Origin: JBCBXA01 sp039816825
Lineage (GTDB): Bacteria; Pseudomonadota; Alphaproteobacteria; Rhizobiales; Rhizobiaceae
Length of the DNA stretch: 23,091 nt
NCBI GenBank assembly: GCA_039816825.1
Contig: JBCBXA010000041.1
Coordinates: 1-23,091, forward strand
Direction of reading: 5' to 3'
A model generated the notes under the pieces. The model ran no database searches. It saw nothing but the letters and a program-made list of their open reading frames with translations, and was not told the origin of the DNA. How positions within the stretch are numbered: position 1 is the first letter of the stretch; each line of letters starts with the position of its first letter. Shown one piece after another: positions 14,543 through 21,362 of the stretch. The position numbers were made by a program, and so were the translations under genes.

Positions 14543-14667
14543 TGGCGCATTCGCAACGCGGTCTTACGCGACTACAATGCTACTAAATAGGTGGCATTTC
14601 ATACCCTTTTGCGAAGTGCGAATCGCGACCTGTGGCTGCACCTATGCGACCGCCAATGGCGCATTCG
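14543..14667. promoter_or_regulatory. Divergent control region between corrinoid protein and MttB-family genes
   Basis: Two exact copies of TGGCGCATTCG (14543-14553 and 14657-14667) flank the region as direct repeats, one near each gene. Between them, GCGACC occurs at 14625-14630 and 14646-14651. Read on the minus strand this is GGTCGC twice with an exact 21-base period, the spacing expected for tandem AraC-type half-sites and similar to the sites before the flavoprotein and proX. CGAAGTGCGA (14612-14621) recurs, reverse-complemented, at 21318-21327 before proX. One regulator controlling both directions is likely. Confidence 0.45.
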
Positions 14668-14723
14668 GTGGCTTCATGGTCCAAGGTTCGGTCGGATAAA
14701 GGCGGCCTGAGAAGGAATTTGAC

Positions 14724-16403
14724 ATGACTGACCCTGCACCCGAAACGCCGTCCGCTGACGAACCGCGCCGCGGAAGTCGACGCGGACGATCCGAGCGCCG
14801 CGCCGCCCGTCAGTCTAATGCAGTGCAGAGCCTGCCGCCGATGGAGCGCAGCATTCCGGTTCTCGAGATTCTGTCGGACGAGCAGTTGCAGACCATCGAG
14901 GCTAATGCCGATCGCATTCTGCTCGAGATCGGCGTTGAGTTTCGCGACGACCCTGAAGCGCTGGACATGTGGCGCGAAGCCGGAGCCATGGTGGAAGGCG
15001 AGCGCGTCAGGTTCCCCAAAGGCCTCTGTCGGGAACTGATGAAGACGGCTCCATCCAGCTTTGTGCAGCATGCGCGCAACCCGGAAAGAGCGGTCGAAAT
15101 CGGCGGCAGCAAGACGGTCTGCGCCCCTGTCTATGGTCCTCCTTTCACACTGACGCTCGAAGGCGAGCGGCGTTACGCAACGCTGGCGGACTTCGAAGAC
15201 TTCGTGAAACTGATCTACCGCATGCCTGCCCTGCATCATTCCGGCGGTACGGTTTGTGAGCCGGTGGATGTGCCGGTTGAGACGCGCCACCTCGACATGC
15301 TCTATGCGCACATCAAATATTCCGACAAACCATTCATGGGGTCTGTGACCGCGCCGGAGCGCGCTCAGGATTCCGTCGATATGGCGCGGATTTTGTTCGG
15401 CGAAGAGTTTGTCGAGAACAATTGCGTCCTTACCAGCCTGATCAACATCAATTCGCCACTGGTGTTCGATGACACCATGATGGGTGCGCTGAAAGTCTAT
15501 GCCCGGGCCAATCAGGCCTGCATCGTGTCGCCATTCATCGTGGGTGGTGCCATGTCACCCGTCACGGTGGGGGGAACCCTGTCTCAAGTGTTTGCCGAGA
15601 GCCAGGTGGCCGTGGCCTTCAGCCAGCTGTGTCGACCCGGTGCGCCTGTCATTCTCGGCACATTTGCCACCGGTATCTCCATGTCGTCGGGCGCCCCTGC
15701 ATTTGGAACTCCAGAACCGGCGCAAGTGCTTCTGGGCGTGGGGCAGTTTGCCCGCAAGCATGGCTTGCCTTTCCGGTCTGGTGGTTCTCTGACCGGCTCG
15801 AAACTGCCAGATGCCCAGGCTGCCTATGAAAGTGCAAACACGCTGTATCCGGCTATTTTGGGTGGTGTGAACTTCATGCTCCACGCTGCCGGATGGCTGG
15901 AGGGCGGCCTCGTTTCATCTCTGGAGAAACTCTACATGGATGCCGACCAGCTTGCGGCGATGCAGAAGTTCTCGGCTGGTGTAGACACGTCTGAGGATGC
16001 GCTCGCGTTTGGCGCCATAGAACAAGTGCAGCCGGGCAATCACTTCCTGGGGTGTGACCATACACAGGCAAACTTCCAGACCGCCTTCTATCGCTCCACC
16101 GTTGCGGACAATGACAGTTATGAACAGTGGAGCGCCGGCGGAAGCTGGGACGCCAGAGATCGCGCCCGGGATCGCGTGCGCACGGAATTGGCCGCCTATG
16201 AGGCGCCCCCACTCGATCCGGAGGTGGATGCCAGGCTCAAGGCGTTCATAGCCCGCCGCAAGAGCGAAATCACAGGTGAGACCGTCGATGAAGAATGGCT
16301 GAACCAAGCTGAAGCGCCCACCGAGCTTGCCTTTAAAGCGCGGAGCCGGGCCATGCGCGAAGCGTTTGGCCTTGATGGCAAGTCAGGCGAGGGCTTGGAC
16401 TAG
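14724..16403 (+). CDS. Non-pyrrolysine MttB-family quaternary-amine methyltransferase (glycine betaine type likely)
   Basis: Predicted to transfer a methyl group from a quaternary amine, most likely glycine betaine, to the corrinoid protein. It has 559 residues from ATG 14724, with AAGGA seven bases upstream. It belongs to the trimethylamine methyltransferase superfamily (TIM barrel) by segments such as TLADFEDFVKLIY, FMGSVTAPERAQDSVDMA, LININSPLVFDDTMMGALKVYA and GGVNFMLHAAGWLEGGL. The frame has no internal amber codon, so this is not a pyrrolysine enzyme, as in MtgB and other betaine-type members. Substrate could equally be carnitine, proline betaine or another betaine; the ProXWV and DMGDH-like neighbours favour glycine betaine. 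Residues 14-30 form an Arg-rich stretch (8 Arg in 17) ahead of the usual N-terminus. Its stop is seven bases from the convergent BHMT-like stop. Confidence 0.92.
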   Translation: MTDPAPETPSADEPRRGSRRGRSERRAARQSNAVQSLPPMERSIPVLEILSDEQLQTIEANADRILLEIGVEFRDDPEALDMWREAGAMVEGERVRFPKGLCRELMKTAPSSFVQHARNPERAVEIGGSKTVCAPVYGPPFTLTLEGERRYATLADFEDFVKLIYRMPALHHSGGTVCEPVDVPVETRHLDMLYAHIKYSDKPFMGSVTAPERAQDSVDMARILFGEEFVENNCVLTSLININSPLVFDDTMMGALKVYARANQACIVSPFIVGGAMSPVTVGGTLSQVFAESQVAVAFSQLCRPGAPVILGTFATGISMSSGAPAFGTPEPAQVLLGVGQFARKHGLPFRSGGSLTGSKLPDAQAAYESANTLYPAILGGVNFMLHAAGWLEGGLVSSLEKLYMDADQLAAMQKFSAGVDTSEDALAFGAIEQVQPGNHFLGCDHTQANFQTAFYRSTVADNDSYEQWSAGGSWDARDRARDRVRTELAAYEAPPLDPEVDARLKAFIARRKSEITGETVDEEWLNQAEAPTELAFKARSRAMREAFGLDGKSGEGLD

Positions 16404-16410
16404 GTGAACG

Positions 16411-17442
16411 TCAGGCGCGGCGACGACGGCCCGAACGTTCCCGCCGCGCCGTACTGCCATTGACCGCTTGTGCCGCAACTGCGTTCACGTAAGGGCCAAG
16501 CGCTTCCTCTATCTCGGTCAAGGAGGGGCGTTCGCCGGGTTGATATGCATCCATGGCAGCGCGCATGGCCTTCAGATGCTCTGGCGAAGTGCCGCAGCAT
16601 CCGCCGACGATATTGGCCCCCGCATTGAGAGCCAGTTCGACATAGCGTGCCATCAGTTCCGGCGTGCCCGTGTAAACGACCTGATCCCCCTTCACGACCG
16701 GGATTCCGCAATTGGCCTTGGCGACGATGATCTGACCATCGGGCGAGGCTTCGCTCATCTCCAAAATCGCTGCCACAAGGTCTGAAGCCCCCACGCCGCA
16801 GTTCGCGCCGACACCGTGATGGTGGTCATGGTGATGATGGTCCACCACCGCCGACATGGCCGAAGGGCGAAGCCCCATCATGGTCTTGCCCGCCGTATCG
16901 AACGAGCCTGTGATGACAAAGTCCATGCCGCAGTCTTCTGCGGCCCTGGCGGCGGCCTGCATCTCTATCTCGGCAGACATGGTCTCGATCCAGATAACTT
17001 GAGCGCCACCTTCCTTCAGGCCTTCCATCTGCTCGGTGAAGGCGGCAACGGCGGCGTCGAACGTCAATGGCCCGATCGGCTCGAAGAGATCACCAGTGGG
17101 GCCAACGGACCCTGCCACCAGGACCTCGCGACCAGATGCTTCAACGCACTCTCGTGCCAGAACCGCTGCCGCTTTGTTGAGCTCGTGCACGCGGTCCTGC
17201 GCATGGTGAAGCTTCAGCCGATTGGCGGTACCGCCAAACGAGTTTGTGAGGATGATGTCGGACCCTGCATCGATAAAAGAATTGTACAAATGTCTGATTT
17301 TCTGAGGGAAATCCATATTCCAAAGCTCTGGCGGCTCGCCGGATGACAGGCCGAGTTGGAACAGATTGGTGCCGGTGGCGCCGTCGGCCAGCAGATGGCC
17401 TTTTCTATCGAGGAGATCGCGCAATGGGGAGGGGGTTTGCAT
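16411..17442 (-). CDS. Betaine-homocysteine methyltransferase-like protein with His-rich loop
   Basis: Homocysteine S-methyltransferase family (PF02574) zinc enzyme of 343 residues, likely moving a methyl group to homocysteine to make methionine, with betaine as plausible donor. LLADGATGTNLFQLGL (17-32) is the family N-terminal motif. The three zinc ligands are present as GANC (C215) and GGCCG (C282, C283). Two features are unusual. DHHHHDHHH at 201-209, seven His in nine residues, lies just before the first zinc Cys. The C-terminus ends TARRERSGRRRRA, an Arg-rich tail like those of the other methyl-transfer proteins here. A corrinoid or other methyl donor cannot be excluded. The gene follows the GNAT gene on the same strand after a 77-base gap that contains its own AT-rich promoter-like sequence. 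Confidence 0.88.
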   Translation of the reverse strand: MQTPSPLRDLLDRKGHLLADGATGTNLFQLGLSSGEPPELWNMDFPQKIRHLYNSFIDAGSDIILTNSFGGTANRLKLHHAQDRVHELNKAAAVLARECVEASGREVLVAGSVGPTGDLFEPIGPLTFDAAVAAFTEQMEGLKEGGAQVIWIETMSAEIEMQAAARAAEDCGMDFVITGSFDTAGKTMMGLRPSAMSAVVDHHHHDHHHGVGANCGVGASDLVAAILEMSEASPDGQIIVAKANCGIPVVKGDQVVYTGTPELMARYVELALNAGANIVGGCCGTSPEHLKAMRAAMDAYQPGERPSLTEIEEALGPYVNAVAAQAVNGSTARRERSGRRRRA

Positions 17443-17447
17443 CTCGG

Positions 17448-17517
17448 CTTCCTTATATAATGGAAGTCTTATATTTGTTCTATGCGCTTTTCGCTAGAGG
17501 GAAATGAAGACGCATAG
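17448..17517. promoter_or_regulatory. AT-rich promoter-like region and inverted repeats before the BHMT-like gene
   Basis: CTTCC and GGAAG (17448-17452, 17462-17466) flank TTATATAA (17453-17460). Further upstream of the gene, CTATGCG (17480-17486) and CGCATAG (17511-17517) form a perfect 7-base inverted repeat just after the GNAT stop; this could be a weak terminator for the upstream transcript. The TTATATAA plus CTTATATTTGTT pattern resembles that at 9710-9733. The gap is only 77 bases, so terminator and promoter would be packed together. Confidence 0.4.
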
Positions 17518-17519
17518 TC

Positions 17520-18017
17520 TTATTCCAAACCCCGACTGAACTGTATTTCACCTCGAGGAACAGCGCGCCGTCCAACCCGCCTGGCTTGAACGTAGGTTGG
17601 TGGCAGTTTCCTGTATGTCCAGCCGCAGTCGCCTATGAACCCGAAACGACTGTAATATGCAGGGTCGCCGATCAAACCGAAGCCGATGGCGCCATCGCGT
17701 TCCAAAGCTGCTAACCCTGCATTGATGAGCTGCGTGCCAATTCCTTGACGCTGTCTGTCTGGAGTGACAGCAATCGGACCTAAGCCGAACCAGCCTTTTG
17801 ATCGGTCCGCGACGTGCAATGGTGAGAAGGCCACGTGGCCGACGATTCTGCCACTGTCGACTGCGACCAGCGAGAGAGCCAGGTCTCCGTCTTTCCGAAG
17901 TCTGTCAAAGCAGTCTGCTTCAGTCCCATCACTGAAGTCTTTGCCTTGGAATGCCGCCGCCGTCAGGTCACGGATGACGGCGACATCCTCATCTTTTTCC
18001 GGTCGAATGATCGTCAT
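17520..18017 (-). CDS. GNAT-family N-acetyltransferase
   Basis: A 165-residue acetyl-CoA-dependent acetyltransferase of the YhbS-like type. RPEKDEDVAVIRDLTAAAF is the N-terminal motif. VTPDRQRQGIGTQLINAGLAALE contains the acetyl-CoA pyrophosphate loop (QRQGIG), and YYSRFGF is the YhbS-type C-terminal signature. The substrate is unknown. It begins nine bases after the proV stop on the same strand, so it is probably the last gene of the betaine transporter operon. Whether it acts on an amine or osmolyte intermediate, or is simply a passenger, cannot be decided from sequence. Confidence 0.88.
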   Translation of the reverse strand: MTIIRPEKDEDVAVIRDLTAAAFQGKDFSDGTEADCFDRLRKDGDLALSLVAVDSGRIVGHVAFSPLHVADRSKGWFGLGPIAVTPDRQRQGIGTQLINAGLAALERDGAIGFGLIGDPAYYSRFGFIGDCGWTYRKLPPTYVQARRVGRRAVPRGEIQFSRGLE

Positions 18018-18026
18018 ATGGCCGGG

Positions 18027-19085
18027 CTAGGCCGCGTCGCGGGCTCGCCCGGTGTTGGTGTTGCCGCTCAGTTCGACCTTTTCGACCATGGAGTTCACGA
18101 TCTGATCGAGGCTGATGGTGCCAACCTGCTTGCCACTGCCATCGACCACTTTGGCTTGGCCAACATTCTGCTCCTGCAGAAGGCGGGTCGCAGCATCGAG
18201 GCGGGTGTCCCCGGTGATTTCCGGACCCGAGACATTGCTTGGTGGCCCCATCAAGCTGTCCACGCGGATCACGCGGGCGCGGTTGATGTCCTTCACGAAG
18301 TCACGAATATAGTCATCCGCCGGGTTAAGCAGGATGTCCTGGGCATTACCTTCCTGAACCATCGCGCCGTCTCGCAGGATAGCGATGTTGTCACCGATGC
18401 GCAGAGCCTCATCCAGATCGTGCGTAATAAAGACGATGGTCTTTTTCAGCTCGGTCTGAAGCTCCAGCATCACATCCTGCATGTCCGTACGGATAAGCGG
18501 GTCGAGGGCTGAGAAGGCTTCATCCATCAACAGCACTTCGGCATCGGTGGCCAAAGCGCGCGCGAGGCCAACACGCTGCTGCATGCCGCCGGACAGTTGT
18601 GACGGATAGTGCCCCTCAAAGCCGGCGAGGCCAACGCGCTCGATCCATTTGAGCGCGCGGCTGTGCCGCTCGTCTTTGGCGACCTGTTGCACTTCAAGAC
18701 CGTACTCCACGTTGGACTGCACGGTCCGGTGCGGCAGAAGCGCGAACTTCTGGAACACCATGGACGTCTTGTTCGCCCGAAACTTGCGAAGATCCTCAGC
18801 CGACATTTTCAGCACGTCCACGCCATCAACAATCACTTCTCCGGCGGTTGGCTCGATAAGGCGATTGATATGACGAATTAGGGTGGATTTACCTGAGCCG
18901 GAGAGGCCCATCACCACCTGAATGCCACTCTCCGGCATGGTCAGATTGATGTTCTGCAGGCCCAACACATGGTTGTGTTGCTCCAGCAGTTCTGGCTTGC
19001 CCATGCCTGCGTGCACATGCTCCAGCGCTGCCTTGGGGGCGTCGCCGAAGATCTTGTACAGGTTCTTGATTTGAATTCCGCTCAT
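18027..19085 (-). CDS. proV: Glycine betaine/proline ABC transporter ATPase (ProV)
   Basis: Cytoplasmic ATPase of the betaine importer, 352 residues. Motifs: Walker A GLSGSGKST (about 60-68), Q-loop MVFQKFALLPHRTV, signature LSGGMQQRVGLARAL, Walker B VLLMDEAFSALD and switch His in FITHD. After residue about 270 comes a CBS-type regulatory region (TRLLQEQNVGQAKVVDGSGKQVGTISL), as in ProV/OpuAA, which senses ionic strength in some species. The start ATG 19085 is two bases past the proW stop, and its ribosome site AAAGG lies within the end of proW, so the genes are translationally coupled. Confidence 0.95.
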   Translation of the reverse strand: MSGIQIKNLYKIFGDAPKAALEHVHAGMGKPELLEQHNHVLGLQNINLTMPESGIQVVMGLSGSGKSTLIRHINRLIEPTAGEVIVDGVDVLKMSAEDLRKFRANKTSMVFQKFALLPHRTVQSNVEYGLEVQQVAKDERHSRALKWIERVGLAGFEGHYPSQLSGGMQQRVGLARALATDAEVLLMDEAFSALDPLIRTDMQDVMLELQTELKKTIVFITHDLDEALRIGDNIAILRDGAMVQEGNAQDILLNPADDYIRDFVKDINRARVIRVDSLMGPPSNVSGPEITGDTRLDAATRLLQEQNVGQAKVVDGSGKQVGTISLDQIVNSMVEKVELSGNTNTGRARDAA

Positions 19086-19087
19086 AC

Positions 19088-20050
19088 TCAGTGACCTTTT
19101 GTGCGGTGTGCCTGCAGACGCTCGCCATAGGCTTGCGTGGCACGGTCGATGATGATGGCGATGACGGCAATGCCGGCGCCAGCTGTCAGTCCCATGGTCA
19201 GGAACTGGTTGTTGATGGCCTGAAGAACCGGCTGGCCGAGGCCAGGAGCACCCACCATTGCTGCGACCACCACCATGGCCAGAGCCATCATGATCGTCTG
19301 GTTCACACCAGCCATAATGGTCGGCAGTGCCAAAGGTATCTGCACATTGGTGAGCTTCTTCCAGCCTGACGACCCAAAGGCGTCTGCGGCTTCAAGCACT
19401 TCCTTATCCACGAGGCGAATGCCCAGATTGGTGAGACGGATGACCGGTGGGATCGCGTAGATGATCACGGCCACAATTCCGGGGACCTTGCCGATGCCGA
19501 AGAGCATAATCACCGGGATCAGATATACGAATGACGGCACTGTCTGCATGAAGTCGAGTATCGGATTGACGATAGACTGCGCGCGATTGGAGCGTGACAT
19601 GAGAATACCGATGGGAATTCCCAGTATGATCGCCGTGACGGTCGAGGCCAAAATCATGGCCAGCGTTCGCATCGCATCTTCCCAGAAGGTGAAGTGGCCG
19701 ATCAGGAAGAGACCGATTGCCGTTCCAACCGTCAGCGCGACGGAGCGGCTCGCAAACCAGACCAATGCTGACAGAACCAGGAGAACCAACGGCCATGGCG
19801 ACGTCAGCAGCAGCCACTCGAAATAAATCAAGAATTGACGGACAGGTTCCAGCGCCGCCTCAAATGCGTCGCCCCATGTCCGTGCAAAGCCCTTGAAGGC
19901 TTCATCCCCACACTTGCGGAGGTCGCGCCATTCGGTCCGCGTCATCTCCGGAAATTCGGTCAAAAACTCGCCTACCGCTCGTCCGGCGCGGCCAGCAGCG
20001 TCGCTCTCAAGCCCGCAGACCCAATCGATCACTGTCCGTGAAATACCCAT
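19088..20050 (-). CDS. proW: Glycine betaine/proline ABC transporter permease (ProW)
   Basis: Inner-membrane permease of the importer, 320 residues with AGGGGG just before ATG 20050. After a soluble N-terminal part of about 90 residues, several transmembrane segments follow, for example WPLVLLVLSALVWF, AVALTVGTAIGLFLIGHF-like sequence and TLAMILASTVTAIILGIPIGI. The coupling (EAA-type) loop is near DAFGSSGWKKLTNVQIPLALPTIMAGVNQ. This is typical BPD_transp_1 architecture of ProW/OpuAB. It is separated from proX by a hairpin at 20138-20165. Confidence 0.94.
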   Translation of the reverse strand: MGISRTVIDWVCGLESDAAGRAGRAVGEFLTEFPEMTRTEWRDLRKCGDEAFKGFARTWGDAFEAALEPVRQFLIYFEWLLLTSPWPLVLLVLSALVWFASRSVALTVGTAIGLFLIGHFTFWEDAMRTLAMILASTVTAIILGIPIGILMSRSNRAQSIVNPILDFMQTVPSFVYLIPVIMLFGIGKVPGIVAVIIYAIPPVIRLTNLGIRLVDKEVLEAADAFGSSGWKKLTNVQIPLALPTIMAGVNQTIMMALAMVVVAAMVGAPGLGQPVLQAINNQFLTMGLTAGAGIAVIAIIIDRATQAYGERLQAHRTKGH

Positions 20051-20137
20051 GTTTCCCCCTGAGGATATTGGTGCCGCGCTTCGGCCCGACTCGGTGCCTG
20101 GTGCAGCGGCTCGGTCGCAACGACGACCAGAAAGTCA

Positions 20138-20165
20138 AACGGCGCGGGAACCATCCCGCGCCGTT
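20138..20165 (-). terminator. proX-proW intergenic attenuating hairpin
   Basis: AACGGCGCGGG and CCCGCGCCGTT form a perfect 11-base GC-rich stem with a six-base loop. On the minus strand it follows the proX stop by about 13 bases and is followed by TGACTTTCT. It is likely a partial terminator or 3' mRNA stabiliser that keeps the binding protein more abundant than the permease and ATPase, a common arrangement in ABC operons. Confidence 0.7.
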
Positions 20166-20178
20166 CAAGAAGTGAAGC

Positions 20179-21174
20179 TTAGCCTTTGATCTTGGCCGCA
20201 ACGTCTTCGGAGACCCACTGGGTCCAGACGTCTTCAAAATTGTCGATGAAGTACTGCGCACCATCTTCATTGGTGCCCTGCTCATCGGCCATCCATGCCA
20301 GAACCTTACCGACTGTGGAGTTGTCCCACTTGCGTGTCTGGATGTAGTCCATGGCAATCGCATTCTCTTCAGAGAACTCTTTGGTCACGACGGTGAACAC
20401 TTCAGACTTGGCCCAGGCGTTGACTTTTGGCTCCGGACAATCGGCAACAGCTGTACAAGCGTCCCACTCAGCCTTGTCGTGCTCGACGCCACGGTCCAGG
20501 CGGACCATGTCGTACTTGCCGAGGATGGCTGTTGGCGCCCAGTAATAGCCGATCCAACCTTCTTCACGCTCGAACGCCTTGGCGATGGAGCCGTCGAGCC
20601 CTGCAGCAGAACCGGAGTCAACCAGTTCCCAACCTTTGGCTTCTGCGTCATGGGCACGGAAGAGGTTGCCCGTGGAAAGCTGGCAGTTCCAGCCCGATGG
20701 GCAGTTGAACAGTGCGCCCTTGGACGAATCCTCAGCACCAGGGAACAGTTCCGGCTTGGCCAGGGCGTCTTCAACGGTGTTGATGCCGTGCTTTTCGGAG
20801 ATGTAGCGGGGCACCCACCAACCTTCGACACCGCCTTCAGCCAGAACTTCAGCTGCGATGACAAGGCGGCCTTCTTCAGCCGCTGCGTCCAGCGGGGTGC
20901 GCACTGCGTTCACCCAAAGCTCGGGAGCAATGTCGGGCTCGCCCTTTTCGTTCATGGATGTGAAGGTTGGCATGGTGTCGCCTGCGACCAGCTGGACGCT
21001 GCAGCCATAACCTTCTTCGAGAATAATCTTGTCGACTTGAGCGGCCACACCGGCGGATGCCCAGTTCATCTCAGCAATCGTGACGTCGCCGCACTCGCCG
21101 TCCATGGCATGCGCGCCGCCTGTGATTGCAAAGATAGCTGCACTTGCCATCAGCGGCAGAAGTGTCTTCTTCAT
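20179..21174 (-). CDS. proX: Glycine betaine ABC transporter substrate-binding protein (ProX)
   Basis: Periplasmic quaternary-amine-binding protein (OpuAC family), 331 residues. GGAGG lies nine bases before ATG 21174. Signal peptide: MKKTLLPLMASAAIFAITGGAHA, with cleavage probably after AHA (residue 23). The mature part begins MDGECGDVTIAEMNWASAGVAAQVDKII, with the early Trp that forms part of the aromatic box binding the trimethylammonium group; further Trp residues at GWWVPRYI and GWIGYYWAP are typical of the family. Two Cys-containing segments (GECG; YGCSV) and NCPSGWNC may form disulfides. It is first in the proXWV-GNAT operon, with GTCGCA motifs about 145-170 bases upstream. Confidence 0.94.
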   Translation of the reverse strand: MKKTLLPLMASAAIFAITGGAHAMDGECGDVTIAEMNWASAGVAAQVDKIILEEGYGCSVQLVAGDTMPTFTSMNEKGEPDIAPELWVNAVRTPLDAAAEEGRLVIAAEVLAEGGVEGWWVPRYISEKHGINTVEDALAKPELFPGAEDSSKGALFNCPSGWNCQLSTGNLFRAHDAEAKGWELVDSGSAAGLDGSIAKAFEREEGWIGYYWAPTAILGKYDMVRLDRGVEHDKAEWDACTAVADCPEPKVNAWAKSEVFTVVTKEFSEENAIAMDYIQTRKWDNSTVGKVLAWMADEQGTNEDGAQYFIDNFEDVWTQWVSEDVAAKIKG

Positions 21175-21316
21175 TCGTTATTTCCTCCAGCTGTCTGTGC
21201 CGCGCCTGACTGGCGGCGGCTTGCAGATGAGCAACCGTACCCATGAGGCCTTGGAAGTCAAACCGAGGCGGGATAAGGCCAAGCCGTGTCTTCAACACAG
21301 AAGAAACTGACGTAAG

Positions 21317-21348
21317 GTCGCACTTCGAACGAGGATTTCGTCGCAATC
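21317..21348. promoter_or_regulatory. Tandem GTCGCA sites between proX and the TPR methyltransferase
   Basis: GTCGCA occurs at 21317-21322 and 21340-21345 with a 23-base period; the second copy reads GTCGCAATC, matching the motif before the flavoprotein and AraC-type regulator genes. TCGCACTTCG (21318-21327) is the reverse complement of CGAAGTGCGA before the MttB-family gene. The site lies 143-174 bases upstream of proX. It falls inside the longest possible frame of the neighbouring methyltransferase, which favours that gene starting later, near 21363. Confidence 0.42.
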
Positions 21349-21362
21349 TGAACGCCGAACGG

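Noticed and set aside
14763..14813. Twin-arginine export signal in the MttB protein N-terminus (RRGSRRGR)
   Set aside because: No hydrophobic segment follows the Arg pairs, and a corrinoid methyltransferase is expected in the cytoplasm.
14583..15311. Minus-strand frame of 242 codons overlapping the MttB-family gene start
   Set aside because: Antisense shadow; it also covers the divergent control region and has no recognisable domain.
14724..16403. Pyrrolysine-containing trimethylamine methyltransferase
   Set aside because: The gene reads through without an in-frame TAG, so it cannot be a pyrrolysine enzyme; trimethylamine is therefore an unlikely substrate.
16816..16842. Simple-repeat (CAC/CAT) expansion artefact in the BHMT-like gene
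   Set aside because: The His codons mix CAT and CAC and are interrupted by Asp, so this is not a pure triplet run; it is kept as a finding instead.
20479..21246. Plus-strand frame of 255 codons
   Set aside because: Antisense to proX, which has a signal peptide and clear family motifs; no ribosome site or domain supports the plus-strand frame.
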